This document shows, piece after piece, positions 24,109-33,693 of a stretch of DNA of 64,000 nt (positions are counted from its first letter, which is position 1; every line of letters starts with the position of its first letter). Location: contig NZ_CP150235.1 of assembly GCF_037974355.1 (NCBI RefSeq), forward strand, positions 5,394,001-5,458,000, read 5' to 3'. This DNA comes from Paenibacillus sp. FSL R5-0517. Lineage in GTDB: Bacteria > Bacillota > Bacilli > Paenibacillales > Paenibacillaceae. The notes beneath the pieces were generated by a model. The model saw only the letters and a list, made by a program, of their open reading frames with translations, was not told the DNA's origin and made no database searches. The translations under genes and the position numbers were made by a program.

Positions 24109-25743
24109 TTGAAGAAACAGACATTTATTCAGGGGGCCATGATCCTGCTCGCGGCAGGCATAATTAATCGAATACTTGGTTTCATCCCGCGTATTGCGCT
24201 GCCACGAGTCATCGGTGCAGAAGGTGTTGGCATCTACCAATTGAGCTATCCCTTTTTTATCGTACTGGTGACATTAATTACGGGTGGTATTCCGCTGGCC
24301 GTAGCCAAGCTCGTAGCCGAAGCTGACACTGGTGCCAATCGTTATTCCCCCCAGCGAATCCTGCAAGTAAGCTTAAGCTTTACGTTGACCCTGGGTGTGG
24401 TATTCATGTTTTTGTGCATCCTATTTGCACCCTGGGTTACCAAGTATGTGCTCACGGATGAGCGGGTGTATCATACATTCGTCAGTATGAGCCCCATGAT
24501 TGCCATTATCGCCGTATCAGCCGTCTACAGAGGGTACTTCCAAGGCAAGCAAAACATGATGCCTACTGCCATATCATCCATTGTTGAAACGATCATTCGC
24601 ATCGTCTGTGTCATTTGGTTTGCCTGGCTTCTCCTCCCCCACGGTATTGCACAAGCTGCTGCTGGTGCCATGCTGGGAGCGCTTGTTGGAGAATTTGGCG
24701 GTATGCTTGTACTCTTGTGGAAGTATAACAGGCAGAAGAAAGAGTTACCGCTCGTTATGCAACAGAACATGTCCAATCTAACAACCAAACCTTCAGCCAA
24801 AGCTTTAAACCCAATTCCTTCAGTTATGAAAGAAACCACTACTCCACAGCCCGGTTTAATCCGGCGATTGCTTGCAATCTCGATTCCCGTTACAGCAGGC
24901 CGATTGGTTGGTTCTCTATCCTATCTGGCCGAAACTATCGTTACTGCCCAGAGTCTGGCTCTGGCAGGCATATCCAAAGGAATCGCTACAGCACAATATG
25001 GTGCACTACAAGGTATGATTATTCCTTTGCTGCTGTTGCCGGGGGCACTGACTTCATCGCTTGCGACATCACTTGTGCCTTCACTGTCAGAAGCTTCTGC
25101 TCAGGGAGATCGCGCGCTGATTCACAAAAGAATGCATCAGGCATTACGTTTGGCGCTCGTGACTGGTGCTCCGTTTTCTGTGTTTATGTATGTGCTTGCC
25201 GAACCGATGTGTCTTGTTCTGTATAATGATGCATCGATCGGAAGCATGCTGAAGCTAATGGCTCCTTTTGCTTTATTCATATATATTCAAGCTCCTCTTC
25301 AAGCTGCGTTGCAAGCCCTTGATCGTCCAGGTAAAGCACTGCTAAATACATTCATCGGTGCTGTTATCAAAATCACGTTAATTTTGACGCTCGCTTCCCG
25401 TCCTGAATATGGGATTTTCGGTGCAGTCATCGCCATCTGTGTGAATTCTACTGTCGTTACCTTGTTACACGCCCAAAGCGTTCGTAGTCTGCTACAGTTC
25501 CGCTTCAAAATTATGGATTGGGTCAAAACGGGGGCCGGAATGTTTATTATGGGAGCAGCGACCCTACTCGTATACGAAGAGACTGCCATGATCTTGCCTT
25601 TCTGGCTCCGCATGATTCTCGCTCCTTTTGTCGGGCTTATTGTGTATTTCATCGTCATGGGCTGGACCAAAATGATTGACTTCCATGATCTGTCCCGTGC
25701 TCCTTTGATAGGTGCATGGTTCAAGCGTCGGTCAGGCAAATAA
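24109..25743 (+). CDS. spoVB: SpoVB-like polysaccharide/lipid flippase (MOP superfamily)
   Basis: A 544-residue protein with about 14 membrane helices, of the MVF/MATE-like MOP group. It starts LKKQTFIQGAMILLAAGIIN and has RILGFIPRIALPRVIGAEGV, the signature of SpoVB/YtgP proteins that help lipid II flipping for spore cortex. The TTG at 24109 has GAGGGG five bases upstream; the frame extends upstream but that part has no ribosome site. A polar insertion (residues about 220-260) is longer than in B. subtilis SpoVB (518 aa). It is divergent from comN and convergent with the DUF421 gene only 3 bases away. Confidence 0.9.
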   Translation: MKKQTFIQGAMILLAAGIINRILGFIPRIALPRVIGAEGVGIYQLSYPFFIVLVTLITGGIPLAVAKLVAEADTGANRYSPQRILQVSLSFTLTLGVVFMFLCILFAPWVTKYVLTDERVYHTFVSMSPMIAIIAVSAVYRGYFQGKQNMMPTAISSIVETIIRIVCVIWFAWLLLPHGIAQAAAGAMLGALVGEFGGMLVLLWKYNRQKKELPLVMQQNMSNLTTKPSAKALNPIPSVMKETTTPQPGLIRRLLAISIPVTAGRLVGSLSYLAETIVTAQSLALAGISKGIATAQYGALQGMIIPLLLLPGALTSSLATSLVPSLSEASAQGDRALIHKRMHQALRLALVTGAPFSVFMYVLAEPMCLVLYNDASIGSMLKLMAPFALFIYIQAPLQAALQALDRPGKALLNTFIGAVIKITLILTLASRPEYGIFGAVIAICVNSTVVTLLHAQSVRSLLQFRFKIMDWVKTGAGMFIMGAATLLVYEETAMILPFWLRMILAPFVGLIVYFIVMGWTKMIDFHDLSRAPLIGAWFKRRSGK

Positions 25744-25746
25744 ATT

Positions 25747-26505
25747 TCATTTTTTATCATCTTTTGGACTTACATAAATCTTACCATTATGGTCGATGGA
25801 GCATATAAATACATCTTTGAAATCCAGAATTCCGTTATGTTGAATTTGATTTTTCAGCCAAAATCTTGTTTTCTGGATGATTTCCAGATTCTGATCCTGA
25901 ACTTTACCGTCCATAATGAGGGGCAGCGGCAGACCTTCGTATTTGATATTTGTCAGCCCATCAATCTGATTTTTCTCTGCTTTGGATTTACTGGAAGAAG
26001 TCCCTCCCGAATCAGAGCCTGAAGAATTGCTGTCGTTGGAAGCATTCTGATCCTTGGGAAAGACGGTCAACTTACCCGTAGTCTCCAAAATGGCATAATC
26101 CACCTCACCGATACTGTCAACATTCTGTTCGCGGAGTTGCTGCAATAGATCATCCAGATTATATCGTTGCTTCCGCATCTCATCTCGGTGAAGAACGCCT
26201 TTGGAGATCAAAACCGTAGGTTTGCCATCAATCATCAGGCGAAGACGCCGACTTTTAAGACCTATAAAGGCCATTCCGATCTGTACGATGATCAAGGTAA
26301 GCATGGGGGCAATCCCATGAGAGAGCGGTTTATCGATATCTTCAATGACAAAAGCAGCCATCTCGGCAAGCATAATGGACACGACAAGATCAAACATGGA
26401 TAGCTTACCAATCTCACGTTTACCCATAACCCTCATTGCACAATACACCAGAAAGTACATGAGAATGGTTCGAAAGATATGTGATCCAACATCTGGGAAG
26501 TTCAC
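25747..26505 (-). CDS. DUF421 family membrane protein (YetF/YrbG type)
   Basis: A 252-residue protein: three N-terminal helices (FRTILMYFLVYCAMRVMGKR; LSMFDLVVSIMLAEMAAFVI; LTLIIVQIGMAFIGLKS) with the family motif MGKREIGKLSMFD, then a cytoplasmic domain with LRLMIDGKPTVLISKG and DEMRKQRYNLDDLLQQLREQ. A Ser/Gly-rich linker (SNSSGSDSGGTSSSKS) is inserted before the last part. The GTG at 26505 is chosen for AGGAGG nine bases upstream. The role of the family in spore germination or membrane function is poorly known. Same position as yrbG in B. subtilis. Confidence 0.88.
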   Translation of the reverse strand: MNFPDVGSHIFRTILMYFLVYCAMRVMGKREIGKLSMFDLVVSIMLAEMAAFVIEDIDKPLSHGIAPMLTLIIVQIGMAFIGLKSRRLRLMIDGKPTVLISKGVLHRDEMRKQRYNLDDLLQQLREQNVDSIGEVDYAILETTGKLTVFPKDQNASNDSNSSGSDSGGTSSSKSKAEKNQIDGLTNIKYEGLPLPLIMDGKVQDQNLEIIQKTRFWLKNQIQHNGILDFKDVFICSIDHNGKIYVSPKDDKK

Positions 26506-26687
26506 AACAGGGGTCCTCCTTCGAAACTGAGTTATTAACAGTAGCTGAGTAGTGCAATCCATATTTTGACCTGAACCTTACAGGCTCATGCAGAAATAAT
26601 CCGTTCATTTAATGGAAATCAGTTCATAAGTCAGAGGGCTTGACCATACACTGTATTAACTTCAAACTTGTACAAGGGGGTTGCTTC

Positions 26688-27080
26688 ATGCAATTGATCC
26701 GCCGCTTGGTTTCGTTTCGAGTGTCCAATCCGATTCTGTCAGGCCTCTGTCAGGCTTTTGTATGGATGTTTATCGGAGCATTAATCCTCTCCTTTTTTCT
26801 CTGGGTGAGCGGAATGCGGGAACAGGACCTCTCGTTGTATACTTATGTTGTGCATGGCTTATCGTTATTGGTTGGTGGTTTTGTGGCAGGCAAACGTTCT
26901 GGTGAAAAAGGATGGTACTACGGAGGAATTACCGGAATCGTATACGGACTGCTCGTACTGTTAATTGGATTTCTCGCGTTGGATGCTTCATTTAATTGGA
27001 AAGATAGTTTGCAACTGCTCAGCGCTTTCTTCATTTCAGCTCTCGGTGGCATGTTCGGCGTTAACACACATCGCTCCTAG
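26688..27080 (+). CDS. TIGR04086 family (YrzE-like) membrane protein
   Basis: A 130-residue protein with four membrane helices (SGLCQAFVWMFIGALILSFF, the VHGLSLLVGGFVAGKR segment, IVYGLLVLLIGFLA and LLSAFFISALGGMFGV). The GFVAGKRSGEKGWYYGGITG loop is the family mark (TIGR04086/DUF3792). ATG at 26688 has AAGGGGG seven bases upstream. It lies between the DUF421 gene and yajC as yrzE does in B. subtilis. Function is unknown. Confidence 0.85.
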   Translation: MQLIRRLVSFRVSNPILSGLCQAFVWMFIGALILSFFLWVSGMREQDLSLYTYVVHGLSLLVGGFVAGKRSGEKGWYYGGITGIVYGLLVLLIGFLALDASFNWKDSLQLLSAFFISALGGMFGVNTHRS

Positions 27081-27117
27081 CAGACTGGTGAAGAACATCG
27101 ACTTTCCCTCATAAAAC

Positions 27118-27158
27118 AAAAAAAAGAGAACCGGGTCTCCAGGAGATCCGGTTCTCTG
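27118..27158 (-). terminator. terminator after yajC
   Basis: Stem AGAGAACCGGATCTCC/GGAGACCCGGTTCTCT (one mismatch) with a tiny loop, followed on the minus strand by seven T. Confidence 0.85.
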
Positions 27159-27208
27159 CCAGGGAATACGCCATATAAACGCACCCTCGTTATTCTATGT
27201 TACAGCAA

Positions 27209-27523
27209 CTATTCAACAGCCGTATCACGAGTTACAGCACTGCTGATTGCATTACGATCAAACGTCAGTTTAGTTACATCGTTTACACGCAATACAACTA
27301 CATCATCTGTAATCTCAGCGATCGTACCGTGAAGGCCGCCAATCGTTACAATTTTATCGCCCTTTTTCAATTGGCTCAGCATGGAATTCCGTTGCTTTTG
27401 CTTTTTGTTCTGTGGACGAATCATCAAGAAGTAGAAAATTGCAACCATGAGTACCAAAGGTACGATCAAAGATACAATGCCTCCGCCCGCTTGTGTTCCT
27501 GCTAGAGTCATTCCCTGAAACAT
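27209..27523 (-). CDS. yajC: preprotein translocase subunit YajC
   Basis: A 104-residue protein with one membrane helix (IVSLIVPLVLMVAIFYFLMI) followed by RPQNKKQKQRNSMLSQLKKG and the small cytoplasmic domain DKIVTIGGLHGTIAEITDD. It is an accessory subunit of the SecDF-YajC complex. AAGGGGG is upstream of the ATG. It follows tgt by 67 bases, as in B. subtilis. Confidence 0.93.
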   Translation of the reverse strand: MFQGMTLAGTQAGGGIVSLIVPLVLMVAIFYFLMIRPQNKKQKQRNSMLSQLKKGDKIVTIGGLHGTIAEITDDVVVLRVNDVTKLTFDRNAISSAVTRDTAVE

Positions 27524-27590
27524 TCAAACTCCCCCTTATCGACTATACGTACAGATATTGCTTGTTACGCCGGTTTCCCTAAAAACTCAA

Positions 27591-28727
27591 TCAGAAACCT
27601 TTGTCATTGTCATGAAGACCATATTGATCGAAAAATTCATCCCGGAAATCAAGCAAACGATCTTCCATAATGGCTTTACGTACATTACGCATCAAATTCT
27701 GCAAGAAATGAAGATTATGGATCGTTGTCAAACGCAGGCCAAATGTTTCATCTGCTTTGATCAAATGACGCAGATAAGCTCTGGAATAGTTGCGACAAGT
27801 GTAGCAATCACATTCAGGATCTAATGGCCCAAAATCAGTTGCAAACTTGGCATTGCGAACTACCAGACGTCCTTGGCTGGTCATTGTTGTTCCGTTACGG
27901 GCAATCCGAGTAGGCAGAACACAATCGAACATGTCCACTCCACGAATGGATCCCTCAATCAACGCATCGGGCGAACCTACCCCCATCAAATAACGTGGTT
28001 TATTGGTTGGCAACAAAGGTAACGTATAATCCAATACTCCATACATCAAATGTTTCGGTTCTCCAACACTCAGTCCACCAATAGCATACCCCGGGAAATC
28101 CATGGAAGTCAAATCTGCGGCGCTCTGACGGCGAAGATCTTCATGCATGCCTCCCTGTACAATGGCAAACAGACCTTGGTCATGCGGACGAGCATGACTT
28201 TCAAGACAACGTTCTGCCCAGCGACTCGTTCGTTCGAGTGATTTTTTGACATATTCATATTCAGCTGGATACGGTGGACATTCATCAAATGCCATCATAA
28301 TATCGGAGCCAAGTGCATTCTGGATTTCCATGGCCACTTCAGGAGAAAGGAACTTCTTATCTCCGTTCAGGTGAGAGCGGAAATTAACGCCTTCTTCCGT
28401 AATTTTGCGCATCTCGCTGAGCGAGAACACTTGGAATCCGCCGCTGTCCGTCAGAATTGGACGATCCCAGTTCATGAACTTGTGCAATCCGCCAGCTTCA
28501 CGAATGATTTCATGTCCTGGTCTCAGAAACAGGTGATACGTATTACTTAAAATAATCTGAGCATCCATGGCTTTTAACTCTTCAGGGCTCATTGTTTTGA
28601 CGGTCGCCTGTGTACCTACAGGCATAAAGGTCGGTGTCTCAATCACACCGTGAGGTGTATGCACACGTCCCAGACGTGCGCCGGATTGTTTGCAAGTTTT
28701 GATATGTTCATACGTAATTGCTGCCAT
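27591..28727 (-). CDS. tgt: queuine tRNA-ribosyltransferase
   Basis: A 378-residue TIM-barrel enzyme that exchanges guanine 34 for preQ1 in GUN-anticodon tRNAs. Seen: the barrel start ETPTFMPVGTQATVKTM, the active-site DSGGFQVFSL, the nucleophile region VDMFDCVLPTR, and the zinc site CDCYTCRNYSRAYLRHL with the later His. Length matches. Gene order queA-tgt-yajC is conserved in Bacillales. Confidence 0.97.
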   Translation of the reverse strand: MAAITYEHIKTCKQSGARLGRVHTPHGVIETPTFMPVGTQATVKTMSPEELKAMDAQIILSNTYHLFLRPGHEIIREAGGLHKFMNWDRPILTDSGGFQVFSLSEMRKITEEGVNFRSHLNGDKKFLSPEVAMEIQNALGSDIMMAFDECPPYPAEYEYVKKSLERTSRWAERCLESHARPHDQGLFAIVQGGMHEDLRRQSAADLTSMDFPGYAIGGLSVGEPKHLMYGVLDYTLPLLPTNKPRYLMGVGSPDALIEGSIRGVDMFDCVLPTRIARNGTTMTSQGRLVVRNAKFATDFGPLDPECDCYTCRNYSRAYLRHLIKADETFGLRLTTIHNLHFLQNLMRNVRKAIMEDRLLDFRDEFFDQYGLHDNDKGF

Positions 28728-28770
28728 TGGTTTTAATCATCCTCTAAAAGTTAATCGTTATTCCGTTATA

Positions 28771-29799
28771 TTAATATATCAACATGGCATCGCCGAAGCT
28801 GAAGAACCGGTATTGTTCTTGAATGGCTTCCTGATATGCCTGCATAATATGTTCCCTGCCTGCAAGTGCACTAACCAGCATAACCAACGTGGATTTTGGG
28901 AGATGAAAATTCGTAAGCATCCCATCGATCACTTTGAAGGAGTAGCCCGGATAGATAAAAATACTTGTCCATCCGCTGCTTGCTTGCAGTACTCCATCTT
29001 CAAACTTGCTGCCCACCGTTTCCAGAGTCCGGCAACTGGTTGTCCCAACCGCGAAAACACGGTGTCCATTCTCTTTGGTCTGGTTAATCAGATCTGCCGT
29101 TTCTTGTGACAAGGAGTAATACTCCTCATGCATGACATGATCTTCTACGTTGTCTACCGACATTGGTCTAAACGTCCCCAGTCCTACATGAAGCGTAATG
29201 AAAGCGACATTAACGCCCTTGGCACGAATCTGATCCAACAATTCATCCGTAAAATGCAATCCCGCTGTGGGTGCAGCCGCTGATCCTTCATGCTTGGCAT
29301 ACACGGTTTGATACCGTTCGCGGTCATCCAAAGTCTCTTTAATATACGGTGGCAACGGCATCTCACCCAGACGGTCCAGAATTTCCTGAAAGATTCCATC
29401 ATACGTAAACGTAAGTGTACGTGCCCCCATCTCGCCTTCTTCTTCAATGATTGCCTTCAGTTCGTCTCCAAATACGATAACCGAACCGGCTTTCAGCTTT
29501 TTACCCGGCTTAACCAGTGCTTCCCACTTGTCGCCCTCCACATTTTTAAGCAATAAGACTTCCGCTTTTGCTCCGGTGTCTTCCTTTGTACCGAACAGAC
29601 GGGCTGGAAGAACACGCGTATCATTCAGAATCAATGTATCCCCAGAATCCAGAAAATCGATAATATCAGGAAACGTTTGATGATTAATCTCACCACTATC
29701 TTTGTTCAAGGTAAGCAAACGGGAAGCCGTGCGATCAAGCAACGGCGTCTGTGCTATCAATTGCTCTGGTAATTCAAAATCATATAAGTTCACATTCAT
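28771..29799 (-). CDS. queA: S-adenosylmethionine:tRNA ribosyltransferase-isomerase
   Basis: A 342-residue enzyme that turns preQ1-tRNA into epoxyqueuosine-tRNA. It starts MNVNLYDFELPEQLIAQTPL and contains RLFGTKEDTGAKAEVLLL, AAPTAGLHFTDELL and the C-terminal FHLPKSTLVMLVSALAG, all family hallmarks. The ATG at 29799 is chosen: it starts the conserved NVNLYDFELP and gives 342 residues, equal to B. subtilis QueA. The gene starts 7 bases after the SpoIID-like stop. Confidence 0.96.
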   Translation of the reverse strand: MNVNLYDFELPEQLIAQTPLLDRTASRLLTLNKDSGEINHQTFPDIIDFLDSGDTLILNDTRVLPARLFGTKEDTGAKAEVLLLKNVEGDKWEALVKPGKKLKAGSVIVFGDELKAIIEEEGEMGARTLTFTYDGIFQEILDRLGEMPLPPYIKETLDDRERYQTVYAKHEGSAAAPTAGLHFTDELLDQIRAKGVNVAFITLHVGLGTFRPMSVDNVEDHVMHEEYYSLSQETADLINQTKENGHRVFAVGTTSCRTLETVGSKFEDGVLQASSGWTSIFIYPGYSFKVIDGMLTNFHLPKSTLVMLVSALAGREHIMQAYQEAIQEQYRFFSFGDAMLIY

Positions 29800-29806
29800 T
29801 TTAGTT

Positions 29807-31909
29807 TCATTCCTTAACAATAGTCGCATTTTGATAATAGTGTTTCAATATTGTCTGGTAATCATACCCTTCATCTGCCATGCCTTTCGCTCCCCATTGG
29901 GACAAGCCCAACCCATGACCATTGCCCTGGCCGATGAACATGAAGTTTTGACCCTGCGTTACCGCTCTCGCTTGACCATCACCACTCATCACCACAAGAG
30001 CATTACCGGATGATGAACCTGTACCAGAGGCAGACATTACAGCGGCACCATTTGAACCGGTTTTACTGGCTGTTTTGCCGTCAGCGCCTAATACAGTATA
30101 ACTTCCGGTTCCTGCAATATCAAATAGAGTACTCGGTAATCCACCAAGCGCAGAACGGTATGTGTCAGCATATTTCACCGTCATAGCTTGGCCGTTGGCA
30201 GTGACTTCAAGTGCTCTTCCGGAAGGTCCACGCTTGGTTACTTCCAAGGTTGAGATTGAAGCAGGAACAGGTGCTGTCGTTTTACCCTGAAGGGATTTAA
30301 CCAACTGGGCAGACGTGAATGGTCCTCTCACCCAAGCATAGTCATTGGATTGAGCCACTTTTGCCAGTACTACAGCTTCATTGCCTGGATTCATTTTGGC
30401 TACAGGTTCCACGGTGGACTGAATCAACGGAACAGGACGTACATTGGTGTTCTGAGCCGTTACCGTCACTTTTGCCAGACCCGCGTTGGTCTTGGTTGTT
30501 AATTCTTTGATGTTATCCTCACGAATGTACCCGCTAATGCCTGAACTGAGTAGCACATGGTACCACGTATGTAATCCTGCCTGCGCTGATGTATCCCCCG
30601 AGCTAATTACATTGGTGAACACACCTGCTCCGCCGTTCCATACCTCAGAAGGATGAGCCGTCTGACCGCCCGCATTGGAGGAGAATACAGCTTCGATGAT
30701 TTTGCCACCGCTCTTAACCACTTCTCCGGCCGTTGCATCCACTGCACTGGTTACTTTATCGTTCTCCGAACCAATCCCGTTATAGGCTTGGCTGAGTGTC
30801 GTATCCACGACATTGGCAATTTTGAAACGCTCTCCTTGTTGAAGCGCATAGGATCGAGCAGCTACTGCTTGAACTTTCAGAGCCTCAGCAGGCCAGGAGG
30901 AATATACCTCTGCCCCTACGACAGAGTACAGGTATTGTTCCAGTGGAACGACATTGACCAATGCCAGATCACCGCTGACGATGCTGATTTCCATATCTCC
31001 ACGATACGTTCGCTGGGAACGTTCCACTACTTTGATGCCATTGCTATTCCCTTGTACCAATGCTTTGGATTCAGTACCTGCAATCGTGTAATGCGGAGCT
31101 GTTTTAAGCGCATCCGCACTTAATCCCGCATCCTGACGGATGATGAGACCTGCACTATTGTTAACAGTTGAGAGACTTATCCCTGGAATGGCCTCCACAC
31201 TTTTCTTCACTGAGGATAATTCCGCATCTGTTACAGCTTCACCTACCCATACCGCATATGCTTGGCTTCCTCCACTCAGTAGGAGGACCGGATAAGCACT
31301 ACTAACTCCTGCTGATAAAAGGTTCGCTTGCGTTGCCTCTGCTTCCTGAAGCGAACCATACGTTCCAGCAGACAGGCGCTTACTTCCGGTCACAGTTGGC
31401 TTTTGACCAGCCAATTGAGCTGCTGCTACCTTTTGTACCCGTGTAACAGCTTGTCCAGCCAGTGCCTCTGTTGCATAGTTACCTGTGTAGAGTTGATAGA
31501 TGGCATTTCCATTCACAGACGTTGTAAACAGCAACGGCTTATCCGCGGTTGCCTGCAACAATTTGGCTGCTGCAGATGCTGCCTTGAAATCCCCTGTTTC
31601 CAACACTTTCACTCTGAATCCATCTGCACTGAAACGGACCTGTCCAGCCGGAAGACCTACATTTGCGCCACTTTCCGATTGGATACTCCATTGTCCCGTT
31701 GATTCAAGTGTAATAAGTGGTGTAGTTGATTTATACGTACTGCCCAGATTCGCAAACATGGCTACACGGATTGTCTGTCCATCATTACCTGCTGCATACG
31801 CAGGCACTTGAAGACAACCTACTGTCAAAAGAGCTGCCGCCAGTACCTTCAATCGACGACTCCACTTCTTCGTTCGTATTGCTTTTCCCACATTCAGACT
31901 CCTCTCCAT
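29807..31909 (-). CDS. SpoIID/LytB-domain secreted protein
   Basis: A 700-residue exported protein. A basic start and hydrophobic core (RRLKVLAAALLTVGCLQV) ending PAYAA form a signal peptide. The SpoIID domain lies near 300-440: VNVVPLEQYLYSVVGAEVY, VQAVAARSYAL, FSSNAGGQTAHPSEVW, with the closing part GQGNGHGLGLSQWGAKGMA near 660-680. Residues 100-250 are two SPOR-like stretches, and 460-540 looks SH3-like. SpoIID proteins cleave peptidoglycan denuded glycan; here the role may be sporulation or wall turnover. A GTG at 31891 with AGGAG seven bases upstream is an alternative start. Confidence 0.87.
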   Translation of the reverse strand: MERSLNVGKAIRTKKWSRRLKVLAAALLTVGCLQVPAYAAGNDGQTIRVAMFANLGSTYKSTTPLITLESTGQWSIQSESGANVGLPAGQVRFSADGFRVKVLETGDFKAASAAAKLLQATADKPLLFTTSVNGNAIYQLYTGNYATEALAGQAVTRVQKVAAAQLAGQKPTVTGSKRLSAGTYGSLQEAEATQANLLSAGVSSAYPVLLLSGGSQAYAVWVGEAVTDAELSSVKKSVEAIPGISLSTVNNSAGLIIRQDAGLSADALKTAPHYTIAGTESKALVQGNSNGIKVVERSQRTYRGDMEISIVSGDLALVNVVPLEQYLYSVVGAEVYSSWPAEALKVQAVAARSYALQQGERFKIANVVDTTLSQAYNGIGSENDKVTSAVDATAGEVVKSGGKIIEAVFSSNAGGQTAHPSEVWNGGAGVFTNVISSGDTSAQAGLHTWYHVLLSSGISGYIREDNIKELTTKTNAGLAKVTVTAQNTNVRPVPLIQSTVEPVAKMNPGNEAVVLAKVAQSNDYAWVRGPFTSAQLVKSLQGKTTAPVPASISTLEVTKRGPSGRALEVTANGQAMTVKYADTYRSALGGLPSTLFDIAGTGSYTVLGADGKTASKTGSNGAAVMSASGTGSSSGNALVVMSGDGQARAVTQGQNFMFIGQGNGHGLGLSQWGAKGMADEGYDYQTILKHYYQNATIVKE

Positions 31910-32012
31910 GCAATGCCTTCACTTTATATCGGATTAACAAACGTAAACTTCAATGTTTATGGTGAACCTTCAATTGGTAAACGTTCAAATCGTGGACTTT
32001 CACGTGGCTCGA

Positions 32013-33029
32013 TTATTTTCCGTCTCTTGGTGGAACAGGTAGACCCAAATGATGATAGGCAAGATCTGTTACGATTCTCCCCCTTGGTGTACGCTGAATC
32101 ATGCCAATCTGAAGCAGATACGGTTCGTAGACATCCTCAATCGTCTGACTTTCTTCACCGATTGTAGCAGCAATGGTATCCAAACCTACCGGGCCTCCCC
32201 GGAAGCTGTTGATCATCGATTTGAGCATCTTATGATCAATCTCATCCAGGCCACGCGGATCAATCTGAAGTCGTTGCAATGCTTCTTCAGCCAATGTCTG
32301 CGTAATAATCCCGTCACCACGAACCTGTGCAAAGTCACGTACTCGTTTAAGCAAACGGTTGGCAATCCTCGGTGTCCCACGTGAGCGCAATGCAATCTCT
32401 TGCGCAGCATCTCCCACAATCTCCACACCCAAAATCTCGGTAGAGCGCGAGACGATATAAGCCAGCTCATCAACCGTATAGAATTCCAAGCGGCTGATAA
32501 CACCAAACCGATCTCGAAGTGGCGCAGACAGCAAGCCAGCACGTGTTGTAGCCCCAATCAGAGTGAATGGCGGCAGATCCAGCCGAACGGACCGAGCACT
32601 TGGACCTTTACCAATCATTATATCCAATGCCGAATCTTCCATAGCGGGGTACATGACTTCTTCAACCGTACGATGCAAACGATGAATCTCATCGATGAAC
32701 AGCACATCGCCTTCCTGCAGATTGGTTAACAATGCTGCAAGATCACCCGGGCGTTCAATGGCCGGGCCTGACGTAGTTCGTAAATTAACACCCAATTCAT
32801 TGGCAATAATATTGGCAAGTGTTGTCTTACCCAGTCCAGGTGGTCCATATAACAAAACGTGATCCAATGCCTCATTACGAAATTTGGCAGCTTCAATATA
32901 TATCTTTAAATTTTCCTTCACCTGATTCTGTCCGATATATTCATTCAAATACCGGGGACGAAGACTCAACTCAACATTTTGGTCTTCCATCATCAGGTTC
33001 GCGGAAATAATCCGATCATCCATGTTCAT
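32013..33029 (-). CDS. ruvB: Holliday junction branch migration helicase RuvB
   Basis: A 338-residue AAA+ motor of the RuvABC resolvasome. It has LLYGPPGLGKTTLANIIANE (Walker A), VLFIDEIHRLHRTVEE (Walker B), GATTRAGLLSAPLRDRFG (sensor 1 and arginine finger) and a C-terminal winged helix with TPRGRIVTDLAYHHLGL. Two ATGs (33029, 33023) are possible with AGGG between. It follows ruvA by 49 bases. Confidence 0.97.
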   Translation of the reverse strand: MNMDDRIISANLMMEDQNVELSLRPRYLNEYIGQNQVKENLKIYIEAAKFRNEALDHVLLYGPPGLGKTTLANIIANELGVNLRTTSGPAIERPGDLAALLTNLQEGDVLFIDEIHRLHRTVEEVMYPAMEDSALDIMIGKGPSARSVRLDLPPFTLIGATTRAGLLSAPLRDRFGVISRLEFYTVDELAYIVSRSTEILGVEIVGDAAQEIALRSRGTPRIANRLLKRVRDFAQVRGDGIITQTLAEEALQRLQIDPRGLDEIDHKMLKSMINSFRGGPVGLDTIAATIGEESQTIEDVYEPYLLQIGMIQRTPRGRIVTDLAYHHLGLPVPPRDGK

Positions 33030-33078
33030 CCCTACCTTTTTTTGCAGGCTACAGCTATATTATAATATGCAATTTGTA

Positions 33079-33693
33079 TTATCCCGTAAACAGCATTTGC
33101 AGCGCTTTTTTCATCAACACATCAACGGAATCCGCTGTAGTAACATCCTTTTTCAATTTGAGCCATACTTTATCAAGTTCACTGTCAGTATACCCAAGTG
33201 CCTTGAGACCTTCACGTGCCTCATCCCAGGCTGAACCACTTCCCGACTCTTCCGATGGAGGAGCGAACAAACCTGTTGCATACGCTGCCGCTCCAAAACT
33301 ATCCAGCTTATCCTTGAGATCCAGGATCATGCGTTGCGCTGTCTTCTTCCCGATGCCTGGCAATTTGGTCAAGAACGTTAAATTCTCTTGGTAAATCGCT
33401 GTAACCACATGTTCTGGTGTACCTCCAGCGAGTATGCCCAGCGCCACTTTGGGACCAATACCGGATACTTCAATCAGTTTGCGGAACAAGCGCTGTTCAT
33501 CCCGTGTCACAAATCCAAACAGCAGCATCGCATCCTCACGCACATGATGGTGAGTGTACACGGTAATTTCGCCTTCTTGCTTAGCGAACGCAAATGGATT
33601 CGGACAAAATACGCGATACCCCACACCATGAACGTCCAACACAATATAATCATTCTCTACATGAATGAACTGTCCTCTTAGAAAATCAATCAT
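33079..33693 (-). CDS. ruvA: Holliday junction branch migration protein RuvA
   Basis: A 204-residue tetrameric junction-binding protein. N-terminal OB domain MIDFLRGQFIHVENDYIVLD; helix-hairpin-helix motifs ISGIGPKVALGILAG and LPGIGKKTAQRMILDLKDKL; C-terminal helical domain III with DSVDVLMKKALQML. ATG overlaps the ruvC stop by 4 bases (ATGA), so translation is coupled. Confidence 0.96.
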   Translation of the reverse strand: MIDFLRGQFIHVENDYIVLDVHGVGYRVFCPNPFAFAKQEGEITVYTHHHVREDAMLLFGFVTRDEQRLFRKLIEVSGIGPKVALGILAGGTPEHVVTAIYQENLTFLTKLPGIGKKTAQRMILDLKDKLDSFGAAAYATGLFAPPSEESGSGSAWDEAREGLKALGYTDSELDKVWLKLKKDVTTADSVDVLMKKALQMLFTG

